The notes under the pieces: generated by a model
The model's database searches: none
What the model saw: only the letters and a program-made list of their open reading frames with translations
Told to the model about the DNA's origin: nothing
Shown here: piece by piece, positions 6,445 through 12,658 of the stretch
Layout: every line of letters begins with the position of its first letter
Position numbering within the stretch: position 1 is the stretch's first letter
Made by a program: the position numbers and the translations under genes
DNA from: Simkania sp.
GTDB lineage: Bacteria; Chlamydiota; Chlamydiia; Chlamydiales; Simkaniaceae
DNA: 15,701 bases
Assembly: GCA_028281425.1 (NCBI GenBank)
Contig: JANQJX010000135.1
Coordinates: forward strand, 1-15,701
Direction of reading: 5' to 3'

Positions 6445-7851
6445 CTACTCTTCATCCGAAAAATCAAGAGAACTATAGTTAGCAAATTGAGCAAATTCTT
6501 TCCGATAAGCAAGTTCTAATTGACCGGTTGCTCCATGTCTGTTTTTACCTACAATAACTTCTGCAAGTCCCGGTTTATCATGGGGATCATAATATTCACG
6601 TCTTAAAAGGAGCATGACAATATCAGCATCTTGTTCGATCGATCCTGATTCTCTTAGATCACTCATCATAGGACGATGCCCAGATCTTTCTTCAACCTTA
6701 CGGGAGAGCTGAGAGCCACAAAAAATAGGAATATTAAGTTCGCGTGCTAAATTTTTTAACATACGCGAAATTTCTGAGATTTCATGTTGCCTACTATCGG
6801 AATGGAAATAAGAGCCTGATCCTGAAAGAAGCTGAAGATAGTCGATGATTAACAAATCGATATTATAAGCTTCTTTCATGCGACGTGCACGTGCACGCAA
6901 ATCGGTAATTTTAAGGCCAGGTTGATCGTCGAGAATCATGGTATGGTTTTGCATTTTGTTGATGGTCTCGACCACTTTTTGGTATTCGGTTCCATTAAGC
7001 GATCCAATTAAAATTTTATTCGATTCTACTTCGGATTGAGAACAGATAATACGATGGATAAGTTGCTCGGCACTCATTTCGAGAGAAAAAATCCCAACAG
7101 ACAGATTTTGCTTAAAACAAATATGTTCGGCAATATTAAGAGCAAAAGCAGTTTTTCCCATTCCAGGTCGGCCAGCAAAAATGACTAAATTGGAAGGGGC
7201 AAGCCCATTGATCATCTTATCAAGATTAGAAAATCCAGTTGGAATCCCATTAAAATTGCATGCTTCTTCTCCCTTTTCAAAAAAAGATTCCTGCCTGTCT
7301 TGTAATTCTTTTAAATAGGGAAGTTTGGATTGAGATTTGACTCCAGAGATAATATCTTTAACAAGAAAACCATTGCGCCTATTTGACTTTTGACTAATAG
7401 AAAAGAGTTTTGCTTGCGCATCATCTAGAAAACCGTGAACACTTGCAGGGGCTTCTAAGGCCTCTTTTTCTATCTCTTGAGCAGCAAGGATCAATTGACG
7501 TAAAACCGATTTATCTCTAATAAGCTCTACATATTCTTCAATGTAAGCAGATGTCCCAGCATATTGAGCAAGCGTCATTAAATAAGAGATTCCTCCAACC
7601 TCTTTAAGTTTATCTATCCGTTTAAGTTCTTCAGAAACCAAATGAATATCAGCCGGTTTATCACTTTTAAAAAGTCTTTTTAGAACATTGAAAATCAGCT
7701 GATGTTCACTATAATAGAAATCTGTAGAATCAAGAGCATCTGAGGCGATATTGAGACTGTTAACCTTCGTTAACATGCATCCAAGCACCATCATTTCTGA
7801 TTCTTTTGAAGAAGGGGCAATTTTAACTTTGGATGCTATTTTTTCAACCAT
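6445..7851 (-). CDS. dnaB: Replicative DNA helicase DnaB
   Basis: The 468-residue hexameric helicase unwinds DNA at the replication fork. The N-terminal helical domain covers about 15-155 (SEMMVLGCML; HLVSEELKR). The RecA-like domain has Walker A GRPGMGKT (227-234), SLEMS with the catalytic Glu at 258, Walker B LLIIDYLQLL (333-342), SQLSR near 380, and DLRESGSIEQDAD (398-410). The Arg-finger segment KNRHGATG is at 436-443. The linker between the two domains (about 160-200) looks somewhat longer than in E. coli. The start ATG at 7851 has no clear Shine-Dalgarno sequence; the next in-frame ATG pair is at residues 20-21. The gene stands alone and converges with glk. Confidence 0.97.
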   Translation of the reverse strand: MVEKIASKVKIAPSSKESEMMVLGCMLTKVNSLNIASDALDSTDFYYSEHQLIFNVLKRLFKSDKPADIHLVSEELKRIDKLKEVGGISYLMTLAQYAGTSAYIEEYVELIRDKSVLRQLILAAQEIEKEALEAPASVHGFLDDAQAKLFSISQKSNRRNGFLVKDIISGVKSQSKLPYLKELQDRQESFFEKGEEACNFNGIPTGFSNLDKMINGLAPSNLVIFAGRPGMGKTAFALNIAEHICFKQNLSVGIFSLEMSAEQLIHRIICSQSEVESNKILIGSLNGTEYQKVVETINKMQNHTMILDDQPGLKITDLRARARRMKEAYNIDLLIIDYLQLLSGSGSYFHSDSRQHEISEISRMLKNLARELNIPIFCGSQLSRKVEERSGHRPMMSDLRESGSIEQDADIVMLLLRREYYDPHDKPGLAEVIVGKNRHGATGQLELAYRKEFAQFANYSSLDFSDEE

Positions 7852-7879
7852 TAGATCGACTAAAATTTCTTAGGGTTAG

Positions 7880-7908
7880 TGTATAAATAGAGTTTTTACC
7901 CATTTTAA
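7880..7908 (-). promoter_or_regulatory. Possible dnaB promoter
   Basis: On the minus strand, TTAAAA (7903-7908) and TATACA (7880-7885) are separated by 17 bp. Each has four of six consensus bases. Transcription would start about 20 nt before the dnaB ATG. Confidence 0.35.
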
Positions 7909-8162
7909 CCCGCATTTTTTACAAACCCAAGAAAAAAATTTCAATTTTGCTTTCGGGATCTTTTACATCTGTTTCATCATCAATTTTTTAGTAACGTGCA
8001 TTGCAAAGGTTTTTATGAAAACTTACTTAAAACAGCACTTTGGCCACTCTTTTACAACAATTTTTCTAGAAATCCAATCCAACATCTAAATCTTTTCATA
8101 AAAATCTTACATACACCTTCCGTTTTATGAATATTGATGCCTTGTCTTAAGATCTAAAAAAT
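7909..8162. other. Intergenic stretch between dnaB and tRNA-Ser
   Basis: AT-rich and without a credible reading frame on either strand. I see no clear terminator for tRNA-Ser here and nothing else I can support. Confidence 0.5.
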
Positions 8163-8249
8163 CGGAAAGAGAGGGATTCGAACCCTCGGTACCCGTAAGG
8201 ATACGCGTCCTTAGCAGGGACGTGCCTTCGGCCACTCAGCCATCTTTCC
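8163..8249 (-). tRNA. tRNA-Ser, anticodon GCT
   Basis: An 87-nt class II tRNA. The acceptor GGAAAGA pairs with TCTTTCC, and the discriminator is G73, as expected for serine. The anticodon loop CTGCTAA lies between complementary GTCC/GGAC arms and gives GCT, reading AGC and AGU. The long variable arm with GTATCC/GGGTAC-like pairing and the TTCGAAT T-loop are present. CCA is not encoded. No convincing promoter is visible in the 60 bp upstream. Confidence 0.96.
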
Positions 8250-8522
8250 ATTTAAAGAACTGCCTTAAACTGGAAAATTATTGTCTAAAGGATCTTTTCT
8301 CCTTAGGCCTTAAGATAAGTCGCATCTCCTTTTACCCTCAAGAGTCCATGAATTTGCCCCTTTCACAATTTTCGAGAAAAATCTCAATGGATCCAAAAAA
8401 CTTTTCAGTTTCAGGCAATCCCTTGATGTCAATAAATCTCCCCCAACCCACATTTCTTACAAGATAGAAAAGAAAGGTTGGCTACTTTGTTTTTTCGAGA
8501 TTTCTCAATCGGCCCTATGCAG
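8250..8522. other. Intergenic stretch upstream of tRNA-Ser
   Basis: No gene can be supported. An 81-codon plus-strand frame starts inside the tRNA. A minus-strand frame of about 45 codons without an ATG (around 8330-8470, containing FIDIKGLPETEKFFG) looks protein-like but matches nothing I know; it may be a decayed gene piece or chance. Confidence 0.4.
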
Positions 8523-8600
8523 GAAATGTTCACAAACATTTTCAAAAGAAATGGGGGCTAAAGTAAAGCTTTAAGTAATTTTAGCCCCTGATTTCTTTTT
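8523..8600 (-). terminator. Tandem hairpins, intrinsic terminator of the gene at 8953-9828, also plausible on the plus strand
   Basis: The large hairpin pairs AAAAGAAAT (8544-8552) with ATTTCTTTT (8591-8599) and GGGGCTAAA (8554-8562) with TTTAGCCCC (8580-8588), about 18 bp with a small bulge. The loop holds the palindrome AAAGCTTT. On the plus strand it runs into T8596-T8601; on the minus strand into TTTCTTTT. A second perfect hairpin, AAATGTT/AACATTT, adjoins it (8524-8541). Without the IS5 remnant, the hairpin would lie only about 18 nt after the stop codon of the minus-strand gene now at 8953. Confidence 0.75.
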
Positions 8601-8618
8601 TGAGCAAGATAAAGTGGA

Positions 8619-8956
8619 CTAGGGGGTGTCTGAAGCAAGATTTCATCTTCACCATCCCAATATGCAAGCAATGAAGCCCCTCTCTTGAAATCCCACAAAT
8701 TTTTTCATGATCCAAACTCAGGCGGTCAATCTCTCCCAAGGTGCTCCTATGAGAAAGATCCATAAAATATCCCTTCGATCACAATTCAATCATCTTTTCT
8801 AGGCCTTCCTTTTTTTCCTTAATTAGCTTGGGAAGCAAAGGTTCAAGCCTTGTCCAATCTGGGTCTTTAAGCATCATACGTGCCATATCAAAACCTCTTA
8901 AATAAGAAAAACAAGAAAATTTTATACACTAAAAATATTTTTCAGACACCCCCTAG
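8619..8956 (-). mobile_element. IS5-family deletion derivative (338 bp, MITE-like) with intact terminal inverted repeats
   Basis: The two ends are exact 16-bp inverted repeats (8619-8634 and 8941-8956). Each consists of CTAG plus the 13-bp GGGGGTGTCTGAA. IS5-type elements duplicate a YTAR target, so CTAG at both edges reads as the target duplication. The interior, on the minus strand, encodes a broken N-terminal piece of an IS5 transposase (8640-8886), then jumps directly to the far inverted repeat. The central and C-terminal transposase, including the DDE catalytic part, is deleted. It cannot move itself but could be mobilised if a full copy exists elsewhere. Confidence 0.88.
8640..8886 (-). 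pseudogene. IS5-family transposase, N-terminal fragment with frameshifts
   Basis: From the ATG at 8886, with AGAGG upstream, the frame reads MARMMLKDPDWTRLEPLLPK, a typical IS5/DUF4096 N-terminus. It stops at a TGA after 35 codons. The homology continues in other frames: VIEGIFYGSF, then IGAPWERLTA, then RGFIACILGW. These correspond to the family segments for EGI, the GAPWRDLP-like motif and the RWxxxG region. At least two frame changes plus stop codons are needed. The sequence ends at the right inverted repeat about 95 codons in. Confidence 0.85.
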
Positions 8957-9828
8957 CCTGATAAACCAGAAGGAAAAAAGCGTTGACCATTCAGGGCATT
9001 GTAGTAAACGATTTGAATTGAACCATCTCGATTTTGCATCGAAAAAGAATAGATGGGAAGATGCACGTCATAGCTCCGTCTAATAGCAAAATCATTTCCA
9101 AAAGCAGCTTTTGCTGTTTGAATGATTTGCACTGAAGAAAAATATTTTTTCGATCTTTCTACATTTCTATAATTTCTTGTGGCCAAAGGCATAGCTATTT
9201 TTGTCATAGGAACAAAAGAGAATCTAGGGTTTTGAATATGGACACGATAGGTTTTTTTATGGCAAACAACGAGTTTTTTTTTAACGCACCTTTTAAGCCA
9301 TTTTTCGATTAAAAGTGGATCAATATTGACAAGCTGATTCAAAACTTCTCGATGAATTTGATTATGATTTTCTATAATCGCTTTGATGATTTGATATTCA
9401 TAGCGATTTGTATGGGCTTGAATGCAATCTGCAAATCCATGTGTTTTCTTCCAAGAATCAGCATCGATGACCATTTCGCCATCGATCAGATCCCATAAAA
9501 TCACTCCTTCATGAGTTGAGTGATCGGGACTTGTAAATTTGACTTCCATGAGAAGCAAAGGGTAAAATTTAAGCGTTATCTGACTTTGCTTAAGCTTTTG
9601 ATGACTGAGTAGAGAAAAACGCTCATTATCTAAAATTTGCTCAGAACTAAAGCGTTTTTCAAAAGCAATACAAGAGGGTTTAGGAAGTTTTTCCAACACT
9701 TTTTCTTTAAAGTCGGGATAAGTGTCAAATAACCAAAAAACCCCAACACAAAGGGTCGCTAAAACAATAAGAGTGAAAAAAAATCGAATCAATTTCAAAG
9801 TATCTCCAAAACGTGGACTAGCTCCCAT
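8953..9828 (-). CDS. Membrane-anchored protein of unknown function
   Basis: The 291-residue protein has one N-terminal membrane segment (about 13-34, FFFTLIVLATLCVGVFWLF) after a short positively charged start, so the rest should face the periplasm or cytosol as a single-pass domain. Residues about 143-197 (EYQIIKAIIENHNQIHREVL, then LLIEKWLKRCVKKKLVV) resemble a winged-helix fold by pattern only. The C-terminal part is rich in beta-like stretches (IQIVYYNALNGQRFF). I do not recognise the family; a conserved chlamydial hypothetical is possible. The stop codon TAG lies inside the CTAG that borders the IS5 remnant, so the protein ends at the insertion point. Before insertion the same TAG would have been present, so it is probably not truncated. 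The Shine-Dalgarno sequence is weak. Confidence 0.8.
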   Translation of the reverse strand: MGASPRFGDTLKLIRFFFTLIVLATLCVGVFWLFDTYPDFKEKVLEKLPKPSCIAFEKRFSSEQILDNERFSLLSHQKLKQSQITLKFYPLLLMEVKFTSPDHSTHEGVILWDLIDGEMVIDADSWKKTHGFADCIQAHTNRYEYQIIKAIIENHNQIHREVLNQLVNIDPLLIEKWLKRCVKKKLVVCHKKTYRVHIQNPRFSFVPMTKIAMPLATRNYRNVERSKKYFSSVQIIQTAKAAFGNDFAIRRSYDVHLPIYSFSMQNRDGSIQIVYYNALNGQRFFPSGLSG

Positions 9829-9842
9829 TTTACGCCAATTTT

Positions 9843-9892
9843 GAAAAATTTACACGCTCTGTTTTGCTGGGCCATCCAATAAACTCTTTTAG
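9843..9892 (+). repeat. Dispersed repeat copy C
   Basis: This aligns with 1902-1950 on the same strand over 50 bp at about three quarters identity, and with the outer part of 2319-2376 on the opposite strand. The best-conserved piece is CCATCCAATAAACTCTTTTA. It lacks the 20-bp inner extension shared by copies A and B. It lies between the unknown membrane protein gene and pepF. Confidence 0.65.
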
Positions 9893-10079
9893 ATTACAAA
9901 TGGATCCCTTCGGGAATTTCTTAAGTCTCGAAAAATAATCTGCATCTCTTTTCGAAAGAGGTGGCATAAAAACATGGGCTAGCTAACATTTATTGACATT
10001 TACATGTTTTTCCCTTTAGTCAAACGATTTCAAATTTTTTTATCGTAAAAGATTCTATCTCTCAAGAATTAAAAAAGAT

Positions 10080-11831
10080 TCAAATGCAATTTGTTTTTGC
10101 CTCTTCAAGAAATTCTCTACATTCTTTTTCTAAGAGAAAAAGAGTTTGATCCCAAAAAGTTTCTTGTTGTAAATCAACATCCAAGTGTTTTTTTGCAAGA
10201 GTTTCGACAGACATTTCCCCTGAATCTTTAAGAATAGAGGTAAAAATAGATTCAAAACACTTGTGTTGAGATGCATGGTAAAAAATTCCTAGGCTAAAAA
10301 GATATCCAAATGTATATGGAAAGTTATAAAAGGGCATTTCTGTAATATAAAAATGCATTTTTGCAGCCCAAAATCGAGGATGATAATGCTTTAGATGTTT
10401 TCCAAATGCTTCTTTTTGAGCCTCGACCATCATTGTATTTAAAATCTTTGCAGAAACGAATCCTTTTTGTCTTTCTTCATAAAATTGAGTTTCAAAGAGA
10501 AAGCGGGAATAAATATTTAAAAGGTAAGAAGTTGCACGACTCAAATGGTGATCTAGAAGAAACAGACGTTTTTTAGGATCATTCTCTTTTTCGAGTGTGA
10601 CTCGAGTCACAATCATTTCAGCCATTGTTGAAGCGGTTTCGGCCAAGGTCATTGGAACTTGTTGAGCCATTTTAGGTTTTGAAAAAAGAAGGTGATTATG
10701 AAAAGCATGACCGATTTCATGAGCAAGGGTATAGAGATTGGTAGGGGTATTTTCATAGGTTAAGAAAATACGACTTTGCCCTGATTTTGGAAAACCTGTG
10801 CAAAAACCCCCGGGGTGCTTGCCTAGGCGATTTTCAGCATCAATCCAATGAGATGTTAAAACTTGATGTGCAAAGGTTGCCATTTGAGGGCTAAACGATT
10901 GAAATGCATCGACGATAAAAGTTGCGGCTTCATCATAGGGAATCCTTAGCTCATTTTTTTCAATAGGAGCCATCATATCATACCAACTCAACTGAGGAAG
11001 GCGAAGTAAAGCAGCTTTATTGTCGAAATAGGTTAAAAACATTTTTTGATACTTTTGAACAACTCGCCACATGGTTTGCAATGTCTTATGTTCCATGCGA
11101 TTGAGAATCAGTGGCTCTTTTAAGATAGAGTTCCACCCTCTTTTACGATACATTGTCAGTCGAAATCCTGCTAAATGATTTAAAACTTGAGCAAAAAGAC
11201 CCTCCTTTTTCTCAAAGGAACTCTCTATTGTTTCAAAAGCTAATTTTCGTATTTTACGCTCTTGATGATCTACGGTATTTTCTATTTGACCCAATGAAAG
11301 ATTTTTCCCATTTAATGAAAAACACATGTCTCCTATTAAGCTTTCCCACATTTGACACCACCCATGGTAACCACTCACTCCTAAATCGTTGATGAAAGTT
11401 TCTTCCTCCGGAGTGAGACGTTCTTTTGCAAGAAATCGACGTTCTTTTAGAGCAAAAGCAATGGGGGCTATTTTGGAATCCTTAAGAAGGGCTTCAAATT
11501 CTTTTTCAGAAGTATGAGCTAAAATAGAATCAAACCGATTGAAAAGGTTTGAAAAATGAGCTTTAAGCTGCTTCATTTGATCATCTAAGAAAAAGGCCTC
11601 TATATCTTCGATGTTTTGCGCCTGTAAACAATGAATAAAGTGCTCCATTTCTTTCAAATTGAGATCTAATTCTTGAAGAGATTGAATCGAAGCTTTAAGG
11701 TTTTTTTCCCCTAAAAAAATTTCTAAGAAATGCAATTGAGCCGATTGATTTTTAAAGGCCTGTTGAAGATCCTTTGAGCGGCTACCTCCCGAATAAATAG
11801 GATCCAAATTCCATCTTTTACTCAATTCCAT
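10080..11831 (-). CDS. pepF: Oligoendopeptidase F, M3 family metallopeptidase
   Basis: The 583-residue cytoplasmic zinc peptidase should degrade short peptides. The M3 signature is LAHEIGHAFHN: His371, Glu372 (catalytic) and His375 form HEIGH. The third zinc ligand is Glu398 in MTLAETAS, about 27 residues on. N-terminal features match PepF (RWNLDPIY near the start; PEEETFINDLGVSGYHGW at 141-158), followed by the substrate-binding region with SRIFLTYENTP before the active site. The length is normal. The ATG at 11831 has AAGGAAG about 4 nt upstream. It is on the same strand as the membrane protein gene below, but 250 bp with a repeat separate them, so it is probably its own unit. Confidence 0.95.
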   Translation of the reverse strand: MELSKRWNLDPIYSGGSRSKDLQQAFKNQSAQLHFLEIFLGEKNLKASIQSLQELDLNLKEMEHFIHCLQAQNIEDIEAFFLDDQMKQLKAHFSNLFNRFDSILAHTSEKEFEALLKDSKIAPIAFALKERRFLAKERLTPEEETFINDLGVSGYHGWCQMWESLIGDMCFSLNGKNLSLGQIENTVDHQERKIRKLAFETIESSFEKKEGLFAQVLNHLAGFRLTMYRKRGWNSILKEPLILNRMEHKTLQTMWRVVQKYQKMFLTYFDNKAALLRLPQLSWYDMMAPIEKNELRIPYDEAATFIVDAFQSFSPQMATFAHQVLTSHWIDAENRLGKHPGGFCTGFPKSGQSRIFLTYENTPTNLYTLAHEIGHAFHNHLLFSKPKMAQQVPMTLAETASTMAEMIVTRVTLEKENDPKKRLFLLDHHLSRATSYLLNIYSRFLFETQFYEERQKGFVSAKILNTMMVEAQKEAFGKHLKHYHPRFWAAKMHFYITEMPFYNFPYTFGYLFSLGIFYHASQHKCFESIFTSILKDSGEMSVETLAKKHLDVDLQQETFWDQTLFLLEKECREFLEEAKTNCI

Positions 11832-11865
11832 ACATCTTCCTTAAGTTAGACATTTCTCATTCCAT

Positions 11866-11961
11866 CTATTGCCTCGGAGGACGACCTATTTTGTTCCATC
11901 TATCTTTAGAATTGACTTTGCTTTTCACTTTCGCCAAATTCAATCTACCTTGGCTCAGCGC
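11866..11961 (-). pseudogene. Decayed C-terminal coding tail, possibly of a transposase
   Basis: An open stretch of 31 codons without an ATG ends in TAG at 11866. It reads ALSQGRLNLAKVKSKV and then ends DRWNKIGRPPRQ. The composition is strongly basic, and a GRPPR-type end is common in mobile-element proteins. Just upstream, another frame reads DVQGER before a stop, suggesting a frameshift. It lies right before the pepF ribosome-binding site. I cannot name the family; chance is not excluded. Confidence 0.35.
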
Positions 11962-12132
11962 TCACCTTGTACATCTACTTATTCTAAAAGCCAATGATAT
12001 GAAATAGGAGATAGTCCGAGATATTAAAATAGAAGAATAGACAATGGAAGTGCTTAAAATCTAGAAGAATTAGAAAGAATCAGCTAATTTTTTGGATCAG
12101 TGGCTCCTTAGCTTAGGGAAGCCAACCATGAG
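11962..12132. other. Intergenic stretch between the decayed tail and the Inc-like gene
   Basis: A 6-bp GC-rich hairpin with one bulge (near 12100-12122, GGCTCC with its complement) follows the Inc-like gene on the minus strand. It has no T-run, so it is a weak terminator at best. Nothing else is supported. Confidence 0.35.
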
Positions 12133-12531
12133 TTAAAGGACGGTTTCATGAATTGTCACATTCGTATTGAAGCGATTCCGTTTTTTTATGTCTCGTATTT
12201 CTTGTATTTTTTGAAAAACACAGCATGAACATGTTGCAATGAAGCCTACTGTTCCAGCACCGATGAATGCAAAACCAACATCTCTCAACTTATTATCATG
12301 CGTAAACATAACCAAACCAACTCCTCCAATTACACATGTCATAAAAAGAGCATTTATACAACACATCTTTTTATAACATTTTGATTTTTCTATGTCATGC
12401 TGTTGATTTTGTGTTCCATAATTACTCGCATGATAGTCACTTTGAAACGAAGACTCTCTCCTTCCCCTCCGACAACAATAATGATCCCAATAATCCCGAC
12501 AACCCCACTTTACATGACCTGCTATAATCAT
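12133..12531 (-). CDS. Small Cys-rich membrane protein with bilobed hydrophobic hairpin; candidate inclusion membrane (Inc) protein
   Basis: The 132-residue protein has a polar, Cys- and Arg-containing N-terminus (1-55), two closely spaced hydrophobic helices (about 57-76, INALFMTCVIGGVGLVMF; about 85-106, VGFAFIGAGTVGFIA) joined by a loop of about eight residues, and a short charged tail. A bilobed hydrophobic domain of about 50 residues is the hallmark of chlamydial Inc proteins, which the type III system inserts in the inclusion membrane; here it is inference from shape only. Eight Cys residues are notable, including CCR, CC and CSCC clusters. A good Shine-Dalgarno (AGGTAGGTG) and a promoter upstream support it as a real gene. 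It is divergent from mutL. Family otherwise unknown. Confidence 0.7.
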   Translation of the reverse strand: MIIAGHVKWGCRDYWDHYCCRRGRRESSFQSDYHASNYGTQNQQHDIEKSKCYKKMCCINALFMTCVIGGVGLVMFTHDNKLRDVGFAFIGAGTVGFIATCSCCVFQKIQEIRDIKKRNRFNTNVTIHETVL

Positions 12532-12559
12532 AACACCTACCTAAATTTATCAAGCTTTA

Positions 12560-12588
12560 ATTTTAACTCATTAAAACTAAAAAAACAA
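12560..12588 (-). promoter_or_regulatory. Probable promoter of the Inc-like gene
   Basis: On the minus strand, TTGTTT (12583-12588) and TAAAAT (12560-12565) are 17 bp apart; the -10 has five of six consensus bases. The start point would be about 20 nt before the ATG at 12531. Confidence 0.45.
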
Positions 12589-12616
12589 CCATTTCAATTC
12601 TCGTAAAAGAAATTTA

Positions 12617-12624
12617 TGTATAAT
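12617..12624 (+). promoter_or_regulatory. Probable -10 element for mutL-pepP
   Basis: A perfect TATAAT (12619-12624), preceded directly by TG, lies 35 bp before the mutL ATG. No good -35 hexamer is at 16-18 bp spacing. The mutL Shine-Dalgarno AAAGGAAA follows. Confidence 0.45.
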
Positions 12625-12658
12625 GGAATTGCTTTGACCTTCTTTAAAAAAGGAAAAC

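Noticed and set aside
8222..8467. Plus-strand frame of 81 codons
   Set aside because: It begins inside tRNA-Ser on the opposite strand, with no ribosome-binding site or recognisable product.
8581..8763. Minus-strand frame of 60 codons as an independent gene
   Set aside because: Most of it is an out-of-frame reading of the IS5 transposase remnant and runs through the inverted repeat into the flanking terminator.
8880..9083. Plus-strand frame of 67 codons
   Set aside because: It crosses the end of the IS5 remnant and is antisense to the membrane-protein gene.
10361..10576. Plus-strand frames inside pepF, here and at 11153-11392
   Set aside because: They are antisense to a gene with a complete M3 peptidase signature and have no support of their own.
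12397..12606. Plus-strand frame of 69 codons opposite the Inc-like gene
   Set aside because: The minus-strand frame has a good ribosome-binding site, a promoter and a coherent two-helix design; this one is low-complexity and has none.
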